DNA of 6,379 nt from DATKEH01 sp035546355 (GTDB taxonomy: Bacteria > Acidobacteriota > Thermoanaerobaculia > Multivoradales > JAIOJS01). A program made the position numbers and the translations under genes. Shown here one piece after another: positions 1-6,261 of the stretch; the first letter of the stretch is position 1, and each line of letters begins with the position of its first letter. A model generated the notes under the pieces. That model ran no database searches and had not been told where the DNA came from. It saw only the letters and a program-made list of their open reading frames with translations. The stretch is taken from positions 1 to 6,379 of the forward strand of contig DATKEH010000413.1 of the NCBI GenBank assembly GCA_035546355.1, written 5' to 3'.

Positions 1-13
1 GGCGTGGCGCGAG

Positions 14-688
14 CTACGACTCCGCCACCGCCCGCAGGGACTCCAACCGCAGCAAGCGGCGTTGCAGGCGATGGAGCCAGAAGAACAGCGCGGTGAAGCC
101 CAGCGAGCTGGCCAGCAGCACCTGCAGCATGCGGCTCTCCATCTCCACCTTGCCGCGGGTGTTGACCACCGAGTCCGGATGCAGGCTGAAATCGACCATC
201 CGCGGCAGCACGAAGAAGAAGAAGGGCGCCACCACCAGCCCGAGGATGGCGTAGGCGGCCGCGAGCCGGGCGCGGGTGTCCGCGTCCTCTATCGCGCCGC
301 GCAGCACCAGGTAGGCGGCGTAGAAGACCAGCACGATCACGATCGACGCCTGGCGCGGGTCCCAGTTCCAGTACGTGCCCCACATGATGCGCGCCCAGAT
401 GGCGCCGGTCACGGTGGCCAGCAGGCAGAACAGCAGCCCGAGCTGCACCGCGGCCAGCGCCGCCTCGTCGTGGCGCTCCTCGCGGCGCAGCAGGTAGACG
501 ATGCTCCACGCGCCGGCGACGAGGAAGGCGACGAAGGATGCCCAGGCCATGGGGACGTGGAAGAAGAGGATGCGGCTCGACTGGCCGATGAAGTCCTGGG
601 CCAGCGGCGCGTAGAGGAAGGCGCCGGCGATGCTCAGGGAGACCAGGAGCCAGAGGGCCCAACGAAGGGCGAGCTTCACGGGTTCCAC
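14..688 (-). CDS. ccmC: CcmC, heme-handling protein of System I cytochrome c maturation
   Basis: A 224-residue membrane protein of the CcmC/CcsA (WWD) family. In known systems CcmC presents heme on the periplasmic side and passes it to the chaperone CcmE. The tryptophan-rich motif is clear: W98, then W103-G-T-Y-W-N-W-D110-P. Histidines sit where heme ligands are expected, H44 in FFHVP and H170 in SLHPDSV. About six membrane helices are visible (near 8-28, 45-67, 81-101, 114-132, 143-162, 187-205). Length is close to the usual 220-250. The GTG start at 688 lies inside the end of ccmB, giving a 13-nt overlap that suggests translational coupling; a second GTG three codons in (679) is possible. 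The stop is TAG at 14-16. Only 13 bases remain to the window edge, so the ccmD/E/F genes expected next cannot be seen. Confidence 0.93.
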   Translation of the reverse strand: MEPVKLALRWALWLLVSLSIAGAFLYAPLAQDFIGQSSRILFFHVPMAWASFVAFLVAGAWSIVYLLRREERHDEAALAAVQLGLLFCLLATVTGAIWARIMWGTYWNWDPRQASIVIVLVFYAAYLVLRGAIEDADTRARLAAAYAILGLVVAPFFFFVLPRMVDFSLHPDSVVNTRGKVEMESRMLQVLLASSLGFTALFFWLHRLQRRLLRLESLRAVAES

Positions 689-1326
689 ACCAGGGGAAAG
701 AGCATCAGGCCGGCCACCACCAGCGCGGCATCATACAGCAGCAGCTGGGACAGGCCCGCCGGATCGCCGACGCCGGACACCGCGGCGCGGGTGAGCCCCA
801 CCGCCAGCAGCAGCAGCGGGAGCAGGATGGGGAAGGCGAGGATGGGGAACAGCGCGCCGCGCCCCTCCGCCTGCGCCACCATGGCGGCGATCAGCGTCGA
901 GGCGGCGGCCAGCCCCAGGCCGCCGGCCAGCAGGGCCACAACCAGGGTGGCCGGCAGCGCCACCGCGAGCTGCATCATGGCGAGGAACAGCGGCACGGCC
1001 ACCAGCTCGAGCGCCCACAGCAGGGTGGCCGAGTAGAGCAGCTTGCCGGCGAACAGCGCCGAGGGAGTCGCGGCCAGGCGCAGCGCGGTGGCGGTGTGGG
1101 TGTCCTCCTCGTGCACGAAGCTGCGCGGCAGGCCGATGGCGGCGGCGAACAGCAGCACCACCCACAGCAGGACCGGCAGCACGGTGACGCGCTCCGAGGA
1201 GGCCGCTCCCAGGGGGCCGAGGGCGAGGCTCAGGGTGAGCAGCGTGGTGACGGCGAACAGCAGGATGGCGAACAGCGCGTGCCGGGTCCGCAGCTCGATC
1301 CGCCACTCCTTGACGAAAACCGCCAC
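676..1326 (-). CDS. ccmB: CcmB, membrane subunit of the heme-export ABC transporter
   Basis: A 216-residue, six-helix membrane protein fitting the CcmB family (E. coli CcmB is about 220 residues), which pairs with CcmA and acts with CcmC to load heme onto CcmE. It starts with a cytoplasmic basic stretch (KEWRIELRTRH, residues 6-16). Hydrophobic segments lie near 18-38, 47-66, 94-117, 124-150, 157-180 and 190-213. The loop SFVHEEDTHTATALRLAATP (69-88) matches the family's conserved 'E-x-G-T-L-x-x-L-x-x-x-P' region in position and character. I chose GTG at 1326 because GGGAGAG lies about 5 nt upstream and the family-like N-terminus begins there. An in-frame GTG at 1380 overlaps the ccmA stop as GTGA and would add 18 residues; it is a real alternative. 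Longer upstream extensions are arginine- and alanine-rich out-of-frame readings of ccmA. Confidence 0.88.
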   Translation of the reverse strand: MAVFVKEWRIELRTRHALFAILLFAVTTLLTLSLALGPLGAASSERVTVLPVLLWVVLLFAAAIGLPRSFVHEEDTHTATALRLAATPSALFAGKLLYSATLLWALELVAVPLFLAMMQLAVALPATLVVALLAGGLGLAAASTLIAAMVAQAEGRGALFPILAFPILLPLLLLAVGLTRAAVSGVGDPAGLSQLLLYDAALVVAGLMLFPLVWNP

Positions 1327-1376
1327 CGCCTCTCCCGTCCAGCCGCCGACCGTCCCGCGAGCGGCAGCGCGGCGGC

Positions 1377-1985
1377 TCACGGCGTCAGCTCCAACCGGGC
1401 GGCGACCCGCGGCAGGTCGAGCGCCGTCGGCGTCGCCACCACCGCCAACCCGCGGCGCAGGTGGTCGCCGAGCAGCTGCCGCACCGCCGTCTCGCCGGCC
1501 GCATCGAGGTTCTGGAAGGGCTCGTCGAGCAGCAGCACGCCGGGGCGGTGCAGCAGCGCCCACACCCAGCGCAGGCGCTGGCGCATGCCGGAGGAGAGGG
1601 CGCCCGCCGCGCGGTCGAGCGGCACCCCGAGGGAGACCATCGACGCCAGGGCCGGCCCGGGGTCGACGCGCCGCAGCCGCGCGAACAGCTCCAGGTTCTC
1701 GCCCACCGACAGGGGCTCGTAGAAGGCGAGGTCGGGGGCGACCCAGCCGATCCGCCGCCGCCGCTCCGCCACCGTCAGCCCCCGCCCCTCCTCCTCGCAG
1801 CGGATGCTGCCGGCCTGCGGGCGCAACAGACCGGCGAGGCAGCGCAGCAGCGTGCTCTTCCCTGCCCCGTTGCTGCCGGTCACCAGCAGCACCTGCCCTT
1901 CTTCGACCCGCCCCGACACGCCGCGGAGCACCGCCAGCCGGCCGAAACGCCGCACCAGGCCGTCGAACTCGAGCAGGGCAGCCAT
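1377..1985 (-). CDS. ccmA: CcmA-like heme exporter ATP-binding protein
   Basis: A 202-residue ABC ATPase, the short length typical of CcmA, directly upstream of ccmB and ccmC. With CcmB it forms the transporter whose ATP hydrolysis drives release of holo-CcmE. Walker A is GSNGAGKST (37-45), the signature is LSSGM (130-134, for LSGGQ), Walker B is VLLLDE (150-155) and the D-loop is NLDA (159-162). Two canonical residues are missing: the Q-loop position reads WVAPD (81-85) rather than a glutamine, and the H-loop reads ATPTAL (184-189) where a T-H is usual. Q-loop drift is common in CcmA proteins, and from memory an H-loop without histidine occurs in a CcmA-like subfamily outside Proteobacteria. 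The ATG at 1985 was chosen because homology begins there (MAALLEFDGLVRRFG). No Shine-Dalgarno sequence precedes it. Confidence 0.9.
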   Translation of the reverse strand: MAALLEFDGLVRRFGRLAVLRGVSGRVEEGQVLLVTGSNGAGKSTLLRCLAGLLRPQAGSIRCEEEGRGLTVAERRRRIGWVAPDLAFYEPLSVGENLELFARLRRVDPGPALASMVSLGVPLDRAAGALSSGMRQRLRWVWALLHRPGVLLLDEPFQNLDAAGETAVRQLLGDHLRRGLAVVATPTALDLPRVAARLELTP

Positions 1986-1995
1986 CGCCGGGGTG

Positions 1996-2001
1996 ATTCT
2001 A
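1996..2001 (-). promoter_or_regulatory. Candidate -10 element for the ccmABC operon
   Basis: On the minus strand this reads TAGAAT, five of six matches to TATAAT. It ends 10 nt before the ccmA ATG, so a transcript starting about 7 nt downstream would have almost no leader. The -35 region (around 2019-2024, reading GCTACT) is weak. The call is an inference from spacing and local base composition. Confidence 0.35.
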
Positions 2002-2020
2002 TGGGCGCGGGGGCGCGTAG

Positions 2021-2026
2021 TAGCAT
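2021..2026 (+). promoter_or_regulatory. Candidate -10 element for the HEAT-cyclophilin gene
   Basis: TAGCAT matches TATAAT at four positions, including the key TA and the final T. It lies 8 nt before the ATG at 2035. If used, transcription would begin at or within a few bases of the start codon. No convincing -35 is visible, so this is tentative. Confidence 0.28.
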
Positions 2027-2034
2027 CCGGGCCG

Positions 2035-4053
2035 ATGCCCCGACGCCTGCTGGCCGCCGGCTCGCTGCTGCTGCTGGCCGCCTGTGCGGCGCAGCGGCCG
2101 GCGCCTGCGCCGCGGGCGGGCGCGCCGCCCGCATCCACCCCGCCACCGGCGGCGCCCTCTGCCGTCGCGCACCTCGACCAGCACGCGCTGCTGCTGCTCC
2201 TCGCCGACCGGCGCATCTACGAACCCTACGTCGTGGAGGAGGCGCTGCAGGGGTCCGCCGAGGTACGGCGGCACCTGGCCGCGGTGCTCGGCCGCATCCC
2301 CGACCCGCGGGTGACGCCCCCGCTGGCGCTGCTGCTGCGCGACCCCGGCGCGGAGGTGCGGCGCGAGGCCGCCTTCGCGCTCGGCCACCGGGGGGGCGAG
2401 GGGGCGGTCGCCGCCCTGCTGCGCGGGACGCGCGACCCGGATCGCGAGGTCGGCGCGCTGGCGGTCGAGGCGCTGGCGCGGCAGCAGGCGCCGCTGGCGG
2501 ACGTGGTCGCGGCGCTCGCCGCGCTGCCGGCGGCGGAGCGCTGGCCGCGCCTGCTGCCGGCGCTGTTCCGCTTCGACGACCCCGCCGTCGTGCCGCTGGC
2601 GGCCGAGGGGCTGACGCTGGCGGCGCCGGAGCTGCGCGCCCGCGCCGCCTACGCGCTGGGGCGCAACCCGCGGCCCGAGGGTGCGCCGCCGCTGCGGGGC
2701 CTGCTCGCCGACCCCGACCCCGGGGTGCGCGGGTGGGCGGCGCGGGCGCTGGGCCAGGTGGGGGAGGGAGCCGATCTCGAGCGCATCGCGCCCCTGCTCG
2801 AGGACACCGCCGAGGGGCCGGTGGTGCAGGCGCTGCGCGCCGCCGCGCGGCTGATCGCCGAGGGCAGGGCGGCGCCGCCGGCCGGCTGGCAGCCGCGGCT
2901 CCTCGCCCTGCTCGCCGACCCGCGGCCGGGGGTGCGGGCGACGGCGCTCGAAGCGTCCGGCCGCTGGCTGCACGACCCGCAGCTCTCCGCCGCCCTGCTC
3001 GGGCGCTGGCGCGACGGGGCGCTGCGCGAGCGGGAACTGGCCCTCCTCGCCCTCGCCGAGGGGCGCGACCCGCGGGCCTCGGACGTCCTCGCCGAGGCGG
3101 TGCGGTCGCCCGATCCGGTGCTGCGGGCGGCGGCGGCGCGGGCCGCGGGCCTGCTGGAGCAGCCCCACCACCTGGAAACCCTGGCCGCCGACGCCGAGCG
3201 GCGGGTGCGGGTGGCGGCGCTGCAGGTGCTGCTGGAGGGGAGCGCCGGCGAGGAGGGGCTGCCGCGGGCCCGCCAGGGGCTGGGCGACTCCGACCCGATG
3301 GTCCGCGCCGCCGCCCTCGAGTGGCTGGCCGAGCACCCGCTGGAGCCCCCCGCCACGCTGCTGGCGGCGCTCGACGGCGCCTGGGACGACGCCAGCGACG
3401 ACGCCCGGATCGCCGCGGTGCGGGCCCTGGCCGCCCGCGCCGGCGCGGTGGCGGCGGAGCGCGGCGCCGTCTCGACCGCTCTCGCCGACCTGCTCGGGCA
3501 CCCCGACTACCTGCTGCGCCGCGCTGTGGGGGACGCCCTGCGGGAGCTCGGGCAGGAGCCGCCACCGCTCGGCGCCGCCGGGCGCCCCCTTGCGGTGGAG
3601 GTCTACCGCGAGGTGGTGCTGCGCACCCGCGAGCCGCGCCGGGTGGAGATGGTCACCGAGGGGGGTATCGTGGTCCTGTCCCTCGACTGTCCGCGGGCGC
3701 CGATGACCTGCCTCAACTTCCTGCAGCTCGCCGAGCAGGGCTTCTACGACGGCCTGGCGTGGCACCGCGTGGTCGCCGACTTCGTGGTCCAGGGGGGCGA
3801 CCCGCGAGGGGACGGCTACGGCGGGCCGGGGTACGCCCTTCGCGACGAGCTCAATCGGCTGCGCTACGACCGCGGTGTCCTGGGGATGGCGCTGTCGGGG
3901 CCGGATACCGGCGGCAGCCAATTCTTCGTCACCCTCTCGCCGCAGCCCCATCTCGACGGCGGTTACACCGCCTTCGGCCGGGTGGAGTCGGGGATGGAAG
4001 TCCTCGACCGGACACTGCAGTGGGAGCGTATCCTGCGCGTTCGGGAGCTCTGA
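2035..4053 (+). CDS. Lipoprotein with HEAT repeats and a C-terminal cyclophilin-type peptidyl-prolyl isomerase domain
   Basis: A 672-residue predicted envelope lipoprotein that should speed cis-trans isomerisation of X-Pro bonds in exported proteins. The N-terminus (MPRRLLAAGSLLLLAAC) is a type II signal with lipobox LAAC and lipidation at Cys17, then a Pro/Ala-rich linker (21-43). Residues about 45-510 form alpha-helical HEAT-like repeats with recurring D-P-x-x-x-V-R-x-x-A-A-x-A-L-G units (for example 103-118, 227-241, 359-373, 419-433), likely a binding scaffold. The cyclophilin domain spans about 536-672. It keeps the catalytic HR (577-578), F583 and QGGD (586-589), and GSQFF (627-631). 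The CypA tryptophan and histidine equivalents are H639 and Y644, as in many bacterial enzymes. The ATG at 2035 is set by the signal peptide; the frame stays open upstream without homology. HEAT-cyclophilin fusions are known in several phyla. The substrate and the role of the repeats are unknown. Confidence 0.9.
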   Translation: MPRRLLAAGSLLLLAACAAQRPAPAPRAGAPPASTPPPAAPSAVAHLDQHALLLLLADRRIYEPYVVEEALQGSAEVRRHLAAVLGRIPDPRVTPPLALLLRDPGAEVRREAAFALGHRGGEGAVAALLRGTRDPDREVGALAVEALARQQAPLADVVAALAALPAAERWPRLLPALFRFDDPAVVPLAAEGLTLAAPELRARAAYALGRNPRPEGAPPLRGLLADPDPGVRGWAARALGQVGEGADLERIAPLLEDTAEGPVVQALRAAARLIAEGRAAPPAGWQPRLLALLADPRPGVRATALEASGRWLHDPQLSAALLGRWRDGALRERELALLALAEGRDPRASDVLAEAVRSPDPVLRAAAARAAGLLEQPHHLETLAADAERRVRVAALQVLLEGSAGEEGLPRARQGLGDSDPMVRAAALEWLAEHPLEPPATLLAALDGAWDDASDDARIAAVRALAARAGAVAAERGAVSTALADLLGHPDYLLRRAVGDALRELGQEPPPLGAAGRPLAVEVYREVVLRTREPRRVEMVTEGGIVVLSLDCPRAPMTCLNFLQLAEQGFYDGLAWHRVVADFVVQGGDPRGDGYGGPGYALRDELNRLRYDRGVLGMALSGPDTGGSQFFVTLSPQPHLDGGYTAFGRVESGMEVLDRTLQWERILRVREL

Positions 4054-4063
4054 GCCCCGCCCT

Positions 4064-4090
4064 GCAACCTTCCCCCTGCTCCGACGTACC
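4064..4090 (+). promoter_or_regulatory. Candidate ECF-type promoter of the sigma factor operon
   Basis: In the 42-bp gap before the sigma gene, GCAACC (4064-4069) and CGTACC (4085-4090) are separated by 15 nt. This resembles ECF promoters, which carry an AAC-containing -35 and a CGT-containing -10; for example, the Streptomyces SigE type is GCAACC with CGTC. The -10-like element ends 5 nt before the ATG at 4096. An autoregulated promoter is the natural reading, but the spacer is a base or so short of usual and the match rests on two short motifs. Confidence 0.35.
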
Positions 4091-4095
4091 AAGCG

Positions 4096-4677
4096 ATGGC
4101 CACGGGTTCCGCGCTCCCTCCCGACGAGGAGCTGGTCGCGCGGACGCTGGCCGGCGACCAGGGAGCCTTCGCCACCCTGGTCCGGCGGTACCAGGAGCGG
4201 TTGGCGAACTTCCTGTTTCGGCTCCTCCGCGACCTGGAGACCGCCCACGACCTGGCGCAGGAGGTATTTCTCAGGGTGCACCAAGCCCTCGACCGCTACG
4301 ATCCGCAGTACAAGTTCTCGACCTGGATCTTCCGCGTCGCCCATAACCTGGCCATCGACGAGATCCGCAAGCGGCGCGTGCCGATGGTGTCGCTGCAGCG
4401 CTCCGACGGCGACGAGACGCACGAGTGGGAGCTGCCCGGCGAGGGGCCGACCCCCTACCAAGAGCTGCGCAACCTCGAGCGTGGGACGGCCATCGGCGAG
4501 GCGATCGACGCCTTGCCGCCGGACTACAAGGAGCTGGTGGTGTTGCGGCACTTCGGTGAGCTCTCGTACGAGGAGATCGCGCAGCTCAAGCGGATGCCGC
4601 TGGGGACGGTGAAGAACAAGCTGTTCCGCGGCCGTCAGATGCTCAAGGACCGGCTGGCGGACTACCTGGGGGATTGA
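4096..4677 (+). CDS. ECF-family RNA polymerase sigma factor (RpoE-like)
   Basis: A 193-residue sigma-70 family protein with only regions 2 and 4, the mark of ECF sigma factors. Region 2 runs from about 25 to 95 and contains DLAQEVFLRVH (52-62) for core binding and -10 melting, and FSTWIFRVAHNLAIDEIRKRR (74-94). A linker of about 35 residues is followed by region 4 (about 132-188), with ALPPDYKELVVL and the -35-binding helix-turn-helix LSYEEIAQLKRMPLGTVKNKLFR (156-178). It should direct polymerase to a small envelope-related regulon. The next gene starts 2 nt after its stop and looks like its membrane-bound inhibitor. The ATG at 4096 is the natural start, with no upstream in-frame alternative giving more homology and no strong Shine-Dalgarno sequence. 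I cannot assign an ECF group from sequence alone. Confidence 0.94.
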   Translation: MATGSALPPDEELVARTLAGDQGAFATLVRRYQERLANFLFRLLRDLETAHDLAQEVFLRVHQALDRYDPQYKFSTWIFRVAHNLAIDEIRKRRVPMVSLQRSDGDETHEWELPGEGPTPYQELRNLERGTAIGEAIDALPPDYKELVVLRHFGELSYEEIAQLKRMPLGTVKNKLFRGRQMLKDRLADYLGD

Positions 4678-4679
4678 CC

Positions 4680-5261
4680 ATGGGGACCGAGCGCGACGAC
4701 CTGCGACAGCTCCTCGACCGGGAGGTCGACGGTGCCCTGGACGCCGGGGAGCGGGCGCTCCTCGAGCAGGCGCTGCGGCGCCATCCCGACCTGGCGCTGG
4801 AGCGCCGCCGGCTGCAGCGGCTGCACGGCATCCTGCAGGCCGAGCGGGTGGCGGTGCGGCCCGGGTTCACCGAGGCGGTGCTGGCGAGCCTGCCGCCGGC
4901 GCCGTGGCAGGCGCGCCGTCGCGCCTGGGCGTTCCCGGCCGCGGCGATGGTGGCCCTGGCGGCGCTCGCCTGGCTGCTCGTCGGTCTCGAGGCGGAGCGA
5001 TTCGCCGGCGGGCCGCTGCTCGGGTCCCTGGCGGCGCTGGCCGACTTCGCGGTGGCCGCCGCGCTCTCGGGCGCGGGTCTCCTCGCCGCCTCCTGGCGCG
5101 GGGTGGGGATGGCGCTCGGCGAGGCCCTGAGCCTGCCGCAACAGGCGCTGTTCGCGGCCGGGGTGTTGGCTCTGGACCTGCTGCTCGTGGTTCTGCTGCG
5201 GCGTGGGCGGCGCACCGGCGCCGCCGAGGCGCCGGAGGTGGCCCGCGGGCCGCGGTCATGA
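4680..5261 (+). CDS. Probable membrane anti-sigma factor
   Basis: A 193-residue protein directly downstream of the ECF sigma gene and almost certainly cotranscribed. Its N-terminal cytoplasmic part (1-78), with DLRQLLDREVDGALDAGE at 7-24, has the helical 'LDGEL-D-x-x-E' look of anti-sigma domains. It has no cysteine, so the HxxxCxxC zinc motif of the ZAS/zf-HC2 group is absent. Hydrophobic helices lie near 82-103, 113-137 and 155-173; many anti-sigma factors have only one. Position and architecture suggest it holds the sigma factor at the membrane until a signal arrives. I chose the ATG at 4680 because GGGGGA (4668-4673) sits 6 nt upstream. An in-frame TTG at 4674 would leave no room for ribosome binding. 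The function is inferred from context plus weak domain resemblance. Confidence 0.72.
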   Translation: MGTERDDLRQLLDREVDGALDAGERALLEQALRRHPDLALERRRLQRLHGILQAERVAVRPGFTEAVLASLPPAPWQARRRAWAFPAAAMVALAALAWLLVGLEAERFAGGPLLGSLAALADFAVAAALSGAGLLAASWRGVGMALGEALSLPQQALFAAGVLALDLLLVVLLRRGRRTGAAEAPEVARGPRS

Positions 5262-6211
5262 GCCCGATGCGGCGCCGCGCGTCGCGCCGGCTGCTGCTGC
5301 TGCTGGCGGCGGCCCCGCTGCTCCTCTGCGACCCCTCCCTCGGGGCGTCGGACGCGCCCCCCGCCGATGCGACGCCAGGGCTCTCGCCGGCGCTGCACAT
5401 CGGCGAGGGGACGGTGGCGCGGCGCCAGGTGGTGGCGGTGTCGCGCGACGTCGAGGTGGCGGGCGAGGCGTTGGCGGACGTGGTCGCCCTCAACGGCGGG
5501 GTGATCGTCCGCGGCAGGGTGGCGGGAGACGTCCTGGCGCTGGGCGGTGACGTGCGCCTGGCCGGGGGTTCCCGGGTCGAGGGGGACGTGTTCGCCCTCG
5601 GTGGCGAGGTGGAGGCCGCCCCGGGGGCGTGGATCGGCGGCCGCACCGTGTCGCACCCCTCGCTCTCGCGCGCCTGGATCACGCTGCTGGAGGGCCCGAG
5701 CCTGGGGCTGCCCGCCAGCTCCCCGGTCGTGCTCGGCGCCAAGCTCGCCCTGCTCTGCGGTTGGCTGGCCCTCGCCCTGGTGCTGTTCGCCACCAGCGGG
5801 CGCGAGGTGGTGGCGACGGCGGAGAGCGTCGCCGGCGACCCCTTCCGCAACTTCGTGGTGGGCCTCACCGCGGTGCTGGCGATGGTGCTGACGGCGCTGC
5901 TGCTCACCTCGCTCGCCGGCGGCGTGCTGGCGCTGCCGCTGCTCTTCCTGGTGGTCTTCGTCGCGCTGCTGCTGAAGCTCTGGGGGATGGTGGCGGTGTT
6001 CCACGCGATCGGCGCCTGGGCGGGACGGCGCCTGCTGCGCCTGCGGCTGGTGCCGCTCAACGCGCTGACGTTGGGGCTGCTGCTGCTGGGCGTGGTGAAG
6101 CTGCTCCCGTGGGTGGGGCTGTGGGCGTGGACCGCCGCCACCTTCATCGGCGTCGGCGCCGCGCTCACCACCAAGCTCGGACGCAGCGAGCCCTGGCTGC
6201 AGACCGCGTAG
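5258..6211 (+). CDS. Exported polytopic membrane protein with a bactofilin-like beta-repeat region
   Basis: A 317-residue protein overlapping the anti-sigma gene by ATGA, so translation is probably coupled. It has an N-terminal signal sequence (basic RRRASRR, then a leucine-rich core to about residue 24; cleavage plausible near 29-31). Next come four short repeats of about 17-19 residues (57-128). Two of them read VLALGGDVRLAGGSRVEGD and VFALGGEVEAAPGAWIGG, the G-D-V/V-x-A-L-G-G pattern of bactofilin-type (polymer-forming, DUF583-like) beta-helices. The C-terminal half has four to five membrane helices (about 157-178, 198-220, 222-247, 267-285, 287-304). The beta region is therefore predicted outside the cytoplasm, unlike classic cytosolic bactofilins. 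Operon position suggests a sigma-regulated envelope component or part of signal sensing. No enzymatic motif is visible, and no specific function is claimed. Confidence 0.78.
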   Translation: MSPMRRRASRRLLLLLAAAPLLLCDPSLGASDAPPADATPGLSPALHIGEGTVARRQVVAVSRDVEVAGEALADVVALNGGVIVRGRVAGDVLALGGDVRLAGGSRVEGDVFALGGEVEAAPGAWIGGRTVSHPSLSRAWITLLEGPSLGLPASSPVVLGAKLALLCGWLALALVLFATSGREVVATAESVAGDPFRNFVVGLTAVLAMVLTALLLTSLAGGVLALPLLFLVVFVALLLKLWGMVAVFHAIGAWAGRRLLRLRLVPLNALTLGLLLLGVVKLLPWVGLWAWTAATFIGVGAALTTKLGRSEPWLQTA

Positions 6212-6220
6212 CGGTCGTCG

Positions 6221-6241
6221 GGGCGGGCTCCGTCCCCGCCC
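6221..6241 (+). terminator. GC-rich hairpin, possible terminator of the sigma operon
   Basis: A perfect 7-bp inverted repeat, GGGCGGG (6221-6227) and CCCGCCC (6235-6241), flanks a 7-nt loop 9 nt after the stop codon at 6209-6211. There is no T-tract after it, so it is not a textbook intrinsic terminator. Its position between two transcription units is what favours the call. Confidence 0.4.
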
Positions 6242-6261
6242 TCCCGGGTGCCCTCACGGCT

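Larger units (their letters stand above)
1986..2034. promoter_or_regulatory. Divergent intergenic spacer between ccmA and the HEAT-cyclophilin gene
   Basis: These 49 bases separate two divergent start codons and must hold both promoters unless they lie inside the genes. The spacer contains the only A/T-richer patches nearby: attcta (1996-2001), read as TAGAAT on the minus strand, and tagtagcat (2018-2026) on the plus strand. No good -35 hexamer is found 16-18 nt from either patch. There is no Shine-Dalgarno sequence before either ATG. Confidence 0.55.

Noticed and set aside
62..1036. Plus-strand open frame of 324 codons opposite ccmC and ccmB
   Set aside because: It is Glu/Gln/His/Arg-rich nonsense, the antisense of hydrophobic membrane-helix codons, while the minus strand encodes well-recognised CcmC and CcmB.
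1461..4346. A 961-codon open frame on the plus strand in another reading frame
   Set aside because: It spans parts of three real genes on both strands and is low-complexity Arg/Ala/Gly sequence, a GC-rich shadow.
1999..4551. An 850-codon open frame on the minus strand opposite the HEAT-cyclophilin and sigma genes
   Set aside because: It is rich in Arg, Gly, Pro and Gln with no recognisable domain, and it mirrors the third-position G/C bias of the real plus-strand genes. The opposite strand encodes clear conserved domains.
4674..4676. TTG as the start of the anti-sigma gene
   Set aside because: It would overlap the sigma stop but directly abuts the GGGGGA site, leaving no spacing; the ATG two codons later has a proper 6-nt spacing.
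5291..5306. CTG triplet repeat, also seen near 2066-2077
   Set aside because: Both runs encode the leucine cores of signal peptides in genes with strong CTG preference; there is no sign of a functional repeat.
5318..5329. Possible lipobox (LLLC, residues 21-24) in the bactofilin-like protein
   Set aside because: The residue before the cysteine is leucine, while lipoboxes need Gly, Ala or Ser there. A normal signal peptide or an uncleaved anchor is more likely.
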